From an uncultured Bacteroidota bacterium (GTDB lineage: Bacteria > Bacteroidota > Bacteroidia > Chitinophagales > Chitinophagaceae): a DNA stretch of 36,595 nucleotides. Position numbers and translations under genes: made by a program. Positions within the stretch are counted from its first letter, which is position 1; each line of letters opens with the position of its first letter. A model generated the notes under the pieces. It saw only the letters and a list, made by a program, of their open reading frames with translations, was not told the DNA's origin and searched no databases. Below, one piece after another: positions 17,265 through 26,400 of the stretch. The stretch spans positions 1-36,595 of the forward strand of contig CAILLK010000140.1 in NCBI GenBank assembly GCA_903835005.1, written 5' to 3'.

Positions 17265-18386
17265 ATGCGTTTCATAGTTACATCAACATCCCTGCTCAAA
17301 AATCTGCAACAGATCAGTGGCGTCATCAGCGCCAATACTGTACTTTCTGTACTGGAAGATTTTCTTTTTGAGTTGCGGGGCAACACACTTACACTTACCG
17401 CTACCGACCTCGAAACCATGATGAGGGTGCAGATGGAGGTAAACGATGCTGAAGGGGATGGCCGGATTTGTATTCCCTCTAAAATACTTACTGAATATCT
17501 GAAAAACCTTCCAGAACAACCCATAACATTCATAATAAATGAGCATGACCTCTCGATAGAGATGGCAAGCGATGTGGGTAAGTACAGGATAGGGGGTGAA
17601 AAGGCTGATGACTTTCCTAAGGAGCCCGCCCCGGGCGATACTACACAGTTTACCATGTCATCCGTTGGATTGCTGGAGTGTATCAACAAAACGATCTTCG
17701 CAGTCAGCGCCGATACATTGCGGCCTGCTATGACCGGTGTTTTCTTTGAGCTGGAAGTGGATAGTATCACCCTTGTTTCTACCGACGCTCACCGCCTTGT
17801 TCAGTTCCGCCGCAATGACGTGAACTGCCCTGCCAAGGATGGCTTTGTAGTGCCTAAGAAACCATTGCAGCAATTACGCTCCACATTATCGGCCGATGAA
17901 ACACAGCTGCAGCTTGCCTACAATGGCAGCCACCTGTTTGTAACCGGTCCGCACCTGAGCCTGAGCTGCCGCCTGATAGATGCCCGCTTCCCCGATTATA
18001 AAGCAGTAATACCTGTTGATAACCCATACAAGCTCACCGTCAACCGTGGCGATTTTGTAAGCGCACTGAAACGCGTAAGTATATTCGCCAACAAAACTAC
18101 CAACCAGGTGGTACTTGACATCAATGGCAATTCACTGCAGATTAGCGCGCAGGATATTGACTTCAGCTATGAAGGAAAGGAAATGCTGAGCTGCCAGTAC
18201 AGCGGCGAGGATATGAAAATAGCCTTCAATGCCAAGCTGATGGTGGAAATGGTAAACAACATAGATGGCAATGAAGTAGTGGTGGAACTGAGTACACCAA
18301 CCCGTGCAGGTATCTTCCGCTCAATTGATAAAGTGGAAAATGAAGATGTGCTGATGCTGCTGATGCCGCTTATGGTAGGGGTGTAA
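17265..18386 (+). CDS. dnaN: DNA polymerase III beta sliding clamp
   Basis: A 373-residue protein matching the three-domain beta clamp in length and pattern. The N-terminus MRFIVTSTSLLKNLQQISGV and the segment LTLTATDLETMMRVQMEV are typical. The middle domain contains ALRPA-type DTLRPAMTGVFFE and VSTDAHRLVQFR, and it ends in VLMLLMPLMVGV, the usual clamp C-terminus with the hydrophobic LMPL. It forms a dimeric ring that tethers polymerase III and other partners to DNA. It is transcribed alone in this window, with its own candidate -7 box and a terminator downstream. dnaA is not next to it here. Confidence 0.97.
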   Translation: MRFIVTSTSLLKNLQQISGVISANTVLSVLEDFLFELRGNTLTLTATDLETMMRVQMEVNDAEGDGRICIPSKILTEYLKNLPEQPITFIINEHDLSIEMASDVGKYRIGGEKADDFPKEPAPGDTTQFTMSSVGLLECINKTIFAVSADTLRPAMTGVFFELEVDSITLVSTDAHRLVQFRRNDVNCPAKDGFVVPKKPLQQLRSTLSADETQLQLAYNGSHLFVTGPHLSLSCRLIDARFPDYKAVIPVDNPYKLTVNRGDFVSALKRVSIFANKTTNQVVLDINGNSLQISAQDIDFSYEGKEMLSCQYSGEDMKIAFNAKLMVEMVNNIDGNEVVVELSTPTRAGIFRSIDKVENEDVLMLLMPLMVGV

Positions 18387-18820
18387 ACCCTACCGCACCC
18401 CCGCCCACTGAAGGGGAGTCAGGGATTTAGCAACAGACCTAATTATTGGGCTGGGGTAAGAAAACGAGCAAAGTTATTTTGGAGATCAGTACTTTAAAAC
18501 AGTTCTGATCTTTTTTTGCGCGTAAATTAACCTTGATAAAGATTATGAACTCCCTGGATGTTTACCAAAGTAGACTAACCATTAATCCTGAATATTCAAC
18601 TGTGGGGTTTGTTGTATGCCACTTATGAAACTATATTCCCATAAAATAGTAAACAGAAATATTGATGACCTTATTAACCCAAAATTGATAGCAGCAAAGT
18701 TGTGCATACAGCAACACTTGCCGTCACCAACGATATTGCTTTAATAGCATTACTTTTTATAACTTAGCCATTATAAAAGTCATTTACCTTCTTATGATAC
18801 ATCAAGCCATCTTCCGGATA
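18387..18820 (+). other. Intergenic region after dnaN
   Basis: About 430 bases without a supportable gene. Just after dnaN there is GC-rich sequence (ACCGCACCCCCGCCCACTGA, then AGGGGAGTCAGGGATTT) that resembles dispersed GC-rich intergenic elements seen in this phylum (from memory). A terminator hairpin follows (listed). The rest, to the OmpA-MORN start, is AT-rich leader sequence. Confidence 0.4.
18483..18517 (+). terminator. Rho-independent terminator of dnaN
   Basis: AGATCAG at 18483-18489 pairs with CTGATCT at 18505-18511, with additional weak pairing inside the loop, and is followed directly by a run of seven T. This is a convincing intrinsic terminator about 100 bp after the dnaN stop. 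Confidence 0.7.
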
Positions 18821-19891
18821 ATGCGATTTATTACCACCCTATTGCTGGTTATTTCGGCAGCAGGTACAATATCTGCGCAGAAAACCACTCCGGGAAATAT
18901 TATCTATTTCGATCTGAACTCACCTTCACTGAATACCAAAGCCAGGCATAGCGTGGACGAATTATTGACCGGACATAAATTAAGTAAAGATCAGAAATTA
19001 TTGCTCTATGGATATGCCGATTACCTGGGTACCCGGGCGCATAATGATTCCCTTTCCACCGACCGCGCTATGAATGTGCGGGCCTATCTTATAAGCAATG
19101 GCATACCTGAAGCCAATATCACTGTATGTGTGGGCAAGGGCTCGATAGGGCGGCCTTCTGCCAATGGCCAGAAAGGATATGCCAAGGACCGTAAAGTAGA
19201 GATCATCACTGATACGGTAAAAATGAAAACACTTACCTGTAGCCCGCTGCTGAAATATGAGGCGCTTGCCTGGTCTAAAAACGCCAGCAAACTCAAAGTT
19301 CATGCTAGTGCTGAAAGAGGACGGCAGGTAATAACGGATAACACTATTACCATCAGTCTGCCTGGTGGCGATAAATATACAGGCATTATCAGCAAGGATG
19401 GCCAGAAGGTAAATGGTGGCGCCTATGAATGGGCAGATAGTGAACGGTATAAAGGGGATTATAAAAATGATAAAAAAGACGGGCAAGGAATTTATTACTG
19501 GCCAAACGGCGATAAACTGGATGGCACCTGGCAGGCTGATGAAATAATCGCCGGAACATTGACCATACCTTATGATGGGGTAATGTATCACTCAGATGCT
19601 ACACACAGCCATTCTGCGGCCACGTACAAAGGAAGCCTGCAATATACCGGCGCTTTCAGCAATCACAAATTCAATGGACACGGAACTGCTGTGTGGCCAA
19701 ACGGAGACCGGTATGATGGCGACTGGGTAAATGACAAAATGAGCGGGCACGGAGTTTATTATTTCGCAAATGGCGAACGTTATGATGGCGAGTGGACAGA
19801 TAATAAAATGAACGGCCCCGGCACTATGTATAACGCCAACAGCGGAATTACCATGCAGGGCACCTGGGTTAACGATGTATTCAAAAGATAA
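18821..19891 (+). CDS. OmpA-like domain fused to MORN repeats, secreted
   Basis: The ATG at 18821 gives 356 residues and a direct signal peptide (MRFITTLLLVISAAGTISAQ). An ATG at 18794 would add nine residues and is possible. Residues ~27-130 form an OmpA/Pal-type peptidoglycan-binding domain: IIYFDLNSPSLN, LYGYADYLGTRAHNDSLSTD R, and the closing DRKVEI. From ~205 to 350 there are MORN repeats (YKGDYKNDKKDGQGIYYWPN, YDGDWVNDKMSGHGVYYFAN, YDGEWTDNKMNGPGTMY). It should be periplasmic or outer-membrane, gripping the cell wall. MORN repeats in bacteria have been linked to lipid or protein binding; their ligand here is unknown. It stands alone, convergent with the thiolase. Confidence 0.88.
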   Translation: MRFITTLLLVISAAGTISAQKTTPGNIIYFDLNSPSLNTKARHSVDELLTGHKLSKDQKLLLYGYADYLGTRAHNDSLSTDRAMNVRAYLISNGIPEANITVCVGKGSIGRPSANGQKGYAKDRKVEIITDTVKMKTLTCSPLLKYEALAWSKNASKLKVHASAERGRQVITDNTITISLPGGDKYTGIISKDGQKVNGGAYEWADSERYKGDYKNDKKDGQGIYYWPNGDKLDGTWQADEIIAGTLTIPYDGVMYHSDATHSHSAATYKGSLQYTGAFSNHKFNGHGTAVWPNGDRYDGDWVNDKMSGHGVYYFANGERYDGEWTDNKMNGPGTMYNANSGITMQGTWVNDVFKR

Positions 19892-19932
19892 GTGCCGTTA
19901 TAATTCCGGATTATATCTTTCCAGCTACGTTA

Positions 19933-21138
19933 TCATACCCTTTCCAGTATTACCGCGTAACCCTGGCCCAGCCCGATGCACATGGTAGCCAGTGCATACC
20001 GTTTCTGCGTTTTCAAAAGTTCCAGTGCTGCAGAGTATATAATTCGCGCACCCGACATGCCCAGCGGATGACCTATAGCAATTGCGCCTCCGTTAATATT
20101 TATCCGCGGGTCATTATCCTGCATACCCAGTTGCCTGATGCAGGCAAGGCTCTGGGCAGCAAAGGCTTCATTGAGCTCTATAATATCAATATCATCAAGT
20201 GTCAGCCCGGCTTTAATTAATGCTTTCTTAGTGGCTGGTACCGGGCCGATACCCATAATGCGGGGTTCTACCCCGGCTACTGCTGAACTTACGATACGGG
20301 CTTTAGGTGTGACCTTATATTTATTCACAGCTTCGCCCGACAAAAGGTACAATGCAGCTGCACCATCATTGAGCCCCGAAGAATTACCTGCTGTAACACT
20401 TCCTGTTTTTAAAAAGGAGGGTTTTAACTGACCGAGTTTTTCAACAGTGGTTGCTGGTTTAAGAAATTCATCTTTCGATACTATTGTCGCTTCGCCTTTT
20501 TTCTGCGCCATTTCCACAGGAGTTATTTCTTCGGCCAGCCTGCCCGATGCCTGTGCCGCTGCTGCTTTCATCTGCGAATGATAAGCGAATTTATCCTGGT
20601 CTTCCCGGCTGATTCCATACATTTCAGCCAGGTTTTCGGCGGTAACACCCATAGCGTCGGTGCCATACAACTCGTGCATTTTCGGGTTGATAAACCGCCA
20701 TCCGAAACTGGAGTCAAACATCTGTGCATCCTGCCCGAAGGGCTGGGATGTTTTGGATATTACCCATGGCCCCCGGGTCATGTGCTCAACACCGCCAGCC
20801 AGGTATACATCACCATCGCCATTGCCGATAGCCCTGGCCGCCTGTATTACCGCACTCATACCCGATGCGCACAGCCTGTTCACAGTTTCACCCGGAACAC
20901 TCCATGGAATACCCGCAAGCAAAGAAGCCATCCTGGCTACATTGCGGTTATCTTCGCCTGCCTGGTTGGCACAACCGAAAATCACGTCGTCAATAGCATC
21001 AGCCGGTATAGCCGGGTTCCTTTCGGCTAGCCTACGGATCACCAACGCTGCCATATCATCAGTTCGTATACCGGATAATGCCCCTCTGAAATTGCCTATC
21101 GGAGTGCGGATTCCATCAACTATATATGCTTCCTTCAT
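19933..21138 (-). CDS. Acetyl-CoA acyltransferase (thiolase, PcaF-like)
   Basis: A 401-residue thiolase. The active-site Cys90 lies in NRLCASGMSAV, the catalytic His357 in GGAIAIGHPLGMSGAR, and Cys387 in TMCIGLGQGYAVILERV. Length and pattern match biosynthetic/degradative thiolases; TVNRLCASGMSAV-type sequences are common in 3-oxoadipyl-CoA thiolase (PcaF/PaaJ) but also in acetyl-CoA acetyltransferases, so the substrate is left open. It catalyses thiolytic cleavage or condensation of acyl-CoA in the cytoplasm as a tetramer (family knowledge). No fatty-acid or aromatic-pathway neighbours are visible in the window. Confidence 0.95.
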   Translation of the reverse strand: MKEAYIVDGIRTPIGNFRGALSGIRTDDMAALVIRRLAERNPAIPADAIDDVIFGCANQAGEDNRNVARMASLLAGIPWSVPGETVNRLCASGMSAVIQAARAIGNGDGDVYLAGGVEHMTRGPWVISKTSQPFGQDAQMFDSSFGWRFINPKMHELYGTDAMGVTAENLAEMYGISREDQDKFAYHSQMKAAAAQASGRLAEEITPVEMAQKKGEATIVSKDEFLKPATTVEKLGQLKPSFLKTGSVTAGNSSGLNDGAAALYLLSGEAVNKYKVTPKARIVSSAVAGVEPRIMGIGPVPATKKALIKAGLTLDDIDIIELNEAFAAQSLACIRQLGMQDNDPRININGGAIAIGHPLGMSGARIIYSAALELLKTQKRYALATMCIGLGQGYAVILERV

Positions 21139-21306
21139 TGTACAATATCATTTTTTAATCTGCCTTCCGGCATAAGCTAAACCGCAATAAATGCAGGATA
21201 TTCCCATCGGCAAATGGTTGCAAAAGTACAAAATAACCATCGAGAACTATCTGGGAATATTGAGGGTCGTCAGCCAGTAGACTGCTAACTGTAACTGCTA
21301 ACTGTC

Positions 21307-22008
21307 CTACCCCTCAAGATGAATGGAAATAACCACCATGCGCGTATACAGCGATTGTATTGCATTTGTTAGTTGCAGGCCATGATCGGGATATAGCTGG
21401 TTGGTGAATCCCTGGCTTAACTTTATTTCAGGAGAGAAAATAAAACTAGGGTTAAAAAACTCAAATCCGACACCTACTTCGGCACCAAAATCAGTTGGGC
21501 TTACTTTCAGAAATTCATCGGGTCTGTGCGAGCGGGCGTTTGCAGCCATATCGTAGTCAAATTTCCCCCCGGCCAGGGCATAAAAACGGAAATTCTTTAT
21601 CCGGTCGCTTTTAAATTTCAACTGAAGAGGCAGATGCAGGTAAATCGACTCAATGTTTTTGGTAACTGTACTGTCGCCAAAGGTAGTCATGCCATATGTA
21701 TAGGAGATGGTTCGCTCCGCAAACGCCAATGATGGAATAAAACGGACATCAATGAAATTGGAAAGTTTAAGATTGCCTACAAGGCCAAGGTTAAAGCCAG
21801 GCTGCCAGGTAGGCTGAATGCGCTTAAAAGTATCGGTAGTAGCGAATGATTGTGTATAATTGATCTGGTAAACTGAAAAATTCAAACCGAATGTGATACC
21901 GAAATAATATTTCTTTTCATCATGATCGGGCATATTGAGCAACGGGCGCTGCGCAAAAGAGGTAGTAAAACATAAAAATAATATAAATACTAGGCTACCC
22001 TGACGCAT
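21307..22008 (-). CDS. porT: Type IX secretion system protein PorT
   Basis: A 233-residue beta-barrel protein with a signal peptide (MRQGSLVFILFLCFTTSFAQ). The body carries PorT hallmarks: RPLLNMPDHDEKKYYFGITF, TFKRIQPTWQPGFNLGLVGN, IESIYLHLPLQLKFKSDRIK, and the C-terminal TRMVVISIHLEG. PorT/SprT is an outer-membrane component needed for the type IX secretion system and gliding motility in Bacteroidota. It fits well with the three T9SS-sorted proteins in this window. It is downstream of the thiolase on the same strand with a 168-bp gap, so probably has its own promoter. Confidence 0.85.
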   Translation of the reverse strand: MRQGSLVFILFLCFTTSFAQRPLLNMPDHDEKKYYFGITFGLNFSVYQINYTQSFATTDTFKRIQPTWQPGFNLGLVGNLKLSNFIDVRFIPSLAFAERTISYTYGMTTFGDSTVTKNIESIYLHLPLQLKFKSDRIKNFRFYALAGGKFDYDMAANARSHRPDEFLKVSPTDFGAEVGVGFEFFNPSFIFSPEIKLSQGFTNQLYPDHGLQLTNAIQSLYTRMVVISIHLEG

Positions 22009-22396
22009 GAATACTTTTTAGAAACAAACGCAAAATGCGAAGATACAGTATGTTGACTGCATTGGAAAACTGTTTGCCTTGGAGAAATCACAAAATTTTT
22101 TTGACCAGTAACGTTTTGGTAACAAGTATTCCCTAAATTTGTATCCTGAATCACGATAATTCCGTCTTTAATTCTTCTGTTATAAAGATATTATCCTGAC
22201 ACCATGCAAGCTCCTGGCCCCGAGAAATCGGGGCCTTGCTATTTCATTTAGTGTTGCTAAACCATAGAAAAAAATAACCAACTCTTAATTTAATTCCCGC
22301 CCGGTTGCTGTGATATTGCATTTTGCTAAAAAATTATAGGCTCAATAGTTATCTTTAAGGAAATAATTGATATTTTAGCAGTTCCAAATTTAGTTT
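22009..22396. other. porT-lipoprotein divergent region
   Basis: About 390 bases between the divergent porT and EGF-like lipoprotein genes. It contains a TAAATTTG box at 22134-22141 and a strong GC-rich hairpin at 22216-22235, reported separately. There is no coding frame of note. Promoters for both flanking genes must lie here. Confidence 0.5.
22216..22235 (+). terminator. GC-rich stem with GAAA tetraloop
   Basis: GGCCCCGA at 22216-22223 pairs perfectly with TCGGGGCC at 22228-22235 around a GAAA tetraloop. It is followed by TTGCTATTTCATTT, which is T-rich but not a clean run, so termination is plausible but not certain. There is no annotated gene for it to terminate on the plus strand, so it may end a small RNA starting near the TAAATTTG box 80 bases upstream. 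Confidence 0.5.
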
Positions 22397-22900
22397 ATGA
22401 AAATTTTACGCCTTGTATTCCTCTCCGCTGTATTGACCATAGCTGTTTTTTCTGCAGCTGTTTATTCATCCTGTAACAAAAATAAGTGCGACATTGTGGT
22501 TTGCCTTAACCTTGGCGCCTGCGACGGCGGAAGCTGCCTGTGCCCGGTAGGTTTTGAAGGCAACCGTTGCCAGACCCTGAGCAGGGATAAATTTATTTTT
22601 ACCTACAATGGCGGCGATAGCTGCAAAGGGCCTGTTTATTACCGGTACCCCATATTCATGCATGCAGTACTCACTGATTCAGTAACCATGACCATGCTTA
22701 ATCTGCTGGACAACATTCAGGACAGCGCAACCTGTACCATGCAATCTACCGATTCATTTACTTTTATAGGAGCCAACAACAGCACCACATTTACTGGAAC
22801 CGGCAAGCTCAGAAACGACAGCCTGAGGCTGGTTTACCATGTTACACATGATACCAGTTCATACAATTGTATCTACTTCGGGCAGAGCCTTACCAGATAA
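22397..22900 (+). CDS. EGF-like domain lipoprotein
   Basis: A 167-residue protein with an N-terminal signal ending in a lipobox-like VYSSC (Cys26), so probably a lipoprotein. The mature start is Cys-rich: CDIVVCLNLGACDGGSCLCP VGFEGNRCQ, an EGF-like arrangement (C-x-C-x-x-G-F/Y-x-G-x-x-C). The rest is a beta-rich Thr/Ser-containing domain without a recognised family (FTYNGGDSCKG, DSFTFIGANNSTTFTGTG). EGF-like lipoproteins of this kind are common in Bacteroidota, but their role is not known. A terminator follows closely. Confidence 0.75.
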   Translation: MKILRLVFLSAVLTIAVFSAAVYSSCNKNKCDIVVCLNLGACDGGSCLCPVGFEGNRCQTLSRDKFIFTYNGGDSCKGPVYYRYPIFMHAVLTDSVTMTMLNLLDNIQDSATCTMQSTDSFTFIGANNSTTFTGTGKLRNDSLRLVYHVTHDTSSYNCIYFGQSLTR

Positions 22901-22923
22901 TATTGCTGGTTTTACAATTTTCA

Positions 22924-22948
22924 TACCGCCATGGGCGGTATTTTTTTT
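22924..22948 (+). terminator. Rho-independent terminator of the EGF-like lipoprotein
   Basis: TACCGCC at 22924-22930 pairs with GGCGGTA at 22934-22940 around an ATG triloop and is followed by eight T (22941-22948). A textbook intrinsic terminator 24 bp after the stop codon. Confidence 0.85.
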
Positions 22949-23415
22949 GATAATTATTCGCAGCTTACCTGTAGATCAGGCTAAATGAAGCTTAATTCTG
23001 AGAACCATATTAATTTCAAGTAAATAATTTGTCATATTTAAAAAATCGGGAAGACCAGCCAGATCTTTGTTTTACCGGATACAGTCCGATTTCCTGTTTT
23101 TAATTTACTGTTAATAATATTTTCCAGAAGAACTCAGGAATTAACCAGACAAACATAAACGTTGTGGGAACCAATTGCATAATTTATACTTAGCATTCAA
23201 TTTTCATTCACCTATAAAAATTTAATTTTAAAATATAGTTGTTCATTTTTGTAAAAAAATTATTACCTTTAGAACTATGTTTGGGTATATTAACTCCAGC
23301 AACCTTCATTCAGGGTTGATGCGGTTAATTCCTGTTTTATAATTGTATGCTTACTGGCTTTTGCCCGTTCCTGTTTTAGTAAAATATTTTTATTGCGGTT
23401 TTTAAATTTAAGACA
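22949..23415 (+). other. Upstream region of the giant adhesin
   Basis: About 470 bases of AT-rich non-coding sequence between the lipoprotein terminator and the giant adhesin. It contains a TTG at 23239-23241 and TACCTTTA at 23264-23271, spaced 22 bases apart, a reasonable match to the Bacteroidota TTG/TAnnTTTG promoter. That would leave a leader of about 140 bases before the adhesin start. No gene is seen. Confidence 0.35.
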
Positions 23416-26400
23416 ATGAAAAAAATGTACAACACCCTAAGACTTCTATTGATCCTTGTACTCGGATCCCAATTGAGCGCCAGTGCACAAACTTCCACCT
23501 ATGGATCTTCCGGTGCTTATACCTATACGGTTCCGGCAGGCGTTACGGGTATAAACGTTACGGTAAAAGGGGCACAAGGCGGCCTCAACTCTGATGAGGT
23601 TGACTACCCCGACAGGCAGGGCTACGGCGGCTGCGTAACGGCTTATATCATGGTTACACCCGGCCAGGTGCTGAATGTAAATGTGGGCGGCTGCGGCGGA
23701 AACGGCACGGCTTCAGCAGGCGGCGCCGGCGGCTTTAACGGCGGCGGAAACGGCACTTATGGCACTTCTATTTACTCGGGCGGCGGCGGTGGCGGCGCAT
23801 CCGATATCAGGTTATCAACAGGCGCTCTTACCGACCGCCTTGTAGTAGCCGGCGGCGGCGGCGGCGCAGGCATCAATTGCGGCAGTGAGCGCGGTGGCGA
23901 TGGCGGCTCTGCTACTCCGCTTTCGGGTGGTGAGAATGGCCAGGCAGGTTGCTCCAGTGAAACCGGCGGCCAGGGAGGCCCTTATGGTGGTACCACAGGT
24001 GTAGGTGGAACAGGGGGTATTTGTAGTTCCTGCGGTGGCTCGGCTGGAACCGATGGCGATAATTCAAACGGTGGTAATGGCGGCTTCGGCTCTGCTGGCG
24101 GCGGTGGCGGCGGCGGCTGGAGTGCAGGCGGCGGCGGACAGTGGACCGGCGGCGGCGGCGGCTCTGATTATTACAGCGCTACAGGTGTTACTATGCTTAC
24201 AGAATCCAAGGGTTGCAATTCATCATGCGGTTATGTTTCTATCACAGCTTCGTGCAGTGTTGGCAACATTACCGGCAGCAACCAGGTATGCCAGGGCACA
24301 ACCAATGCGCCGTTTACCGGTGTACTGGGCAGCGGCACCTGGAGCAGCAGCAATAATACTATTGCTACTGTGGGCACTACCGGCGCCGTAACCGGCATCA
24401 ACAGCGGCTCTGTTACTATTACTTATTCACTGAGTCCATTATGCTATACCACTTTCCCGATGACCGTAAATGCGGCGCCATCGGCTATTTCAGGCACTCC
24501 GGTACTTTGTGTAAATCAGACTACTACTGTAACTGAGTTTACGCCTGGTGGTACCTGGAGTACCAGCAATCCCGGTGTAGCCACAGTTGGTTCAACCACC
24601 GGGCTCGTAACCGGCATTGGCGCAGGTATCTGCAATATTTCGTTTACCGTTACAGCCACCGGTTGCAATACCGATGTAGTATTTACAGTCAATCAGATAC
24701 CAGATGTAGTTGCAGGACCCGATTCTGTATGCGTGGGCAGCAGTATCACGGTTTCTGATGATTCCACGGGTGGCACCTGGACCAATGTGGGTTCTCACGC
24801 TTCAATTGTTGCGTCGGGCTCAACTGCAACAGTTAATGGTATATCTGCAGGCGTTGACATCATTAGTTATACATATTCTTCTACCGGCTGTGCCGCTGCA
24901 TTCCCTGTTACAGTTAATGCTAACCCATCCGGGATAGGCGGACCTGCTTTCATTTGTATGGGCCAGTCGGGAACAGAAACAGATGTTACACCTGGTGGCT
25001 CCTGGAGTATTATCGCAGGAACCGGTACTGCAACTATCGGTTCATCGAACGGATTAGTTAACCCCGTATCTACTGGTACCGTCACGGTAATATATACACT
25101 TCAAACTACCTGCTCTGTATCCAGAACAATATCCATAGATCCTTCGCCTGCGGCAATTACACCTCCAAATCCGCAGGTGTGCCAGGGCTCAACAATTATC
25201 CTCACTGACCCAACAACGGGTGGCAGCTGGAGTAGTGTATCCGGTGGTGTTGCTTCCATAGTAGGCTCGGGAACTACAGGCACTGTAACAGGCGTTGCAG
25301 TAGCGGGCGGCACTTCAATTATATCGTATCTGGTAGGCTCTTGTGCTGCTACAGTAGTAGTAACCGTTAACCCCAAGCCAACAGCTATTACCGGCCCTAC
25401 GCAGGTGTGCGTGGGCGACTGCGGTGAGGTTTATGCTTCCGGTCCGGGAGCGGGTACCTGGGTAAGTTCCTCTCCGGCAGTAGCCACCATAGATGGCACT
25501 ACCGGCACCTTGTGCGCCATAACCCCGGGTACCACTACGCTTACTTTTACTTTTACTTCTACAGGCTGCCAGCGCAGCATTATAGTTACTGTTAATCCAA
25601 ACCCGACAGTTACAGCGGCGTCATTGCAAGTTTGTCTGGGTTATACTACCACACTTAATCCCACACCGCCCGGAGGCACATGGACTACTACCAGTGGCAA
25701 CATCTCCCTTACCGGAGGCGGCATAGTTACGGGGTCATCGCTGGGTACAGCAGATGTTACTTATACAGCTACTACTACATGCACGGTTATTGCCACAGTA
25801 ACGGTTAACGCGTTGCCTGATCCTATAGTGGCCAGCGCCAATCCTATATGTGTAGGGCAGACAGCTACCCTTACTTCAGGTGGGGGAGCCGGTACGTGGG
25901 TCAGTAACCTCATACCTGTAGAAAGCATAACCAGTACCGGCCCTAGCACTGGCCTTGCACTTGGTGTTGCCGGCGGTGTTGCTACCAATACTTTCACAAT
26001 AACTGCAACTGGTTGCTTTGCAACCTATGATATGACTGTGATTGCATTACCTACTTTTACAACAGCGCCACCTGCTGCAATGTGTGTAGGCACAACAGCT
26101 ACAGTAACAGGTAATGGAGGCAGCGGAAACTGGTCAAGCAGTAACCTTGGTGCAGCGACCGTAGTAACTGGCTCTGGCCCTGGCCCTGGGGGTACTATTA
26201 CAGCAGTTGCAACAGGAGTAACAAATATGTGCTACACTTTCGTGTCAGCACCTGGCTGCCAGCTCTGCCAGACAATGGATGTTGTTCCGGCATTAACTCC
26301 TATATCCGGCCCTCACCAGGTATGTACCGGCGCGAGTATCACACTCACTTCAGGCCCCGCTGGTGGTGTCTGGACCAGTACCCCGCCTGTAACGGTTGTT

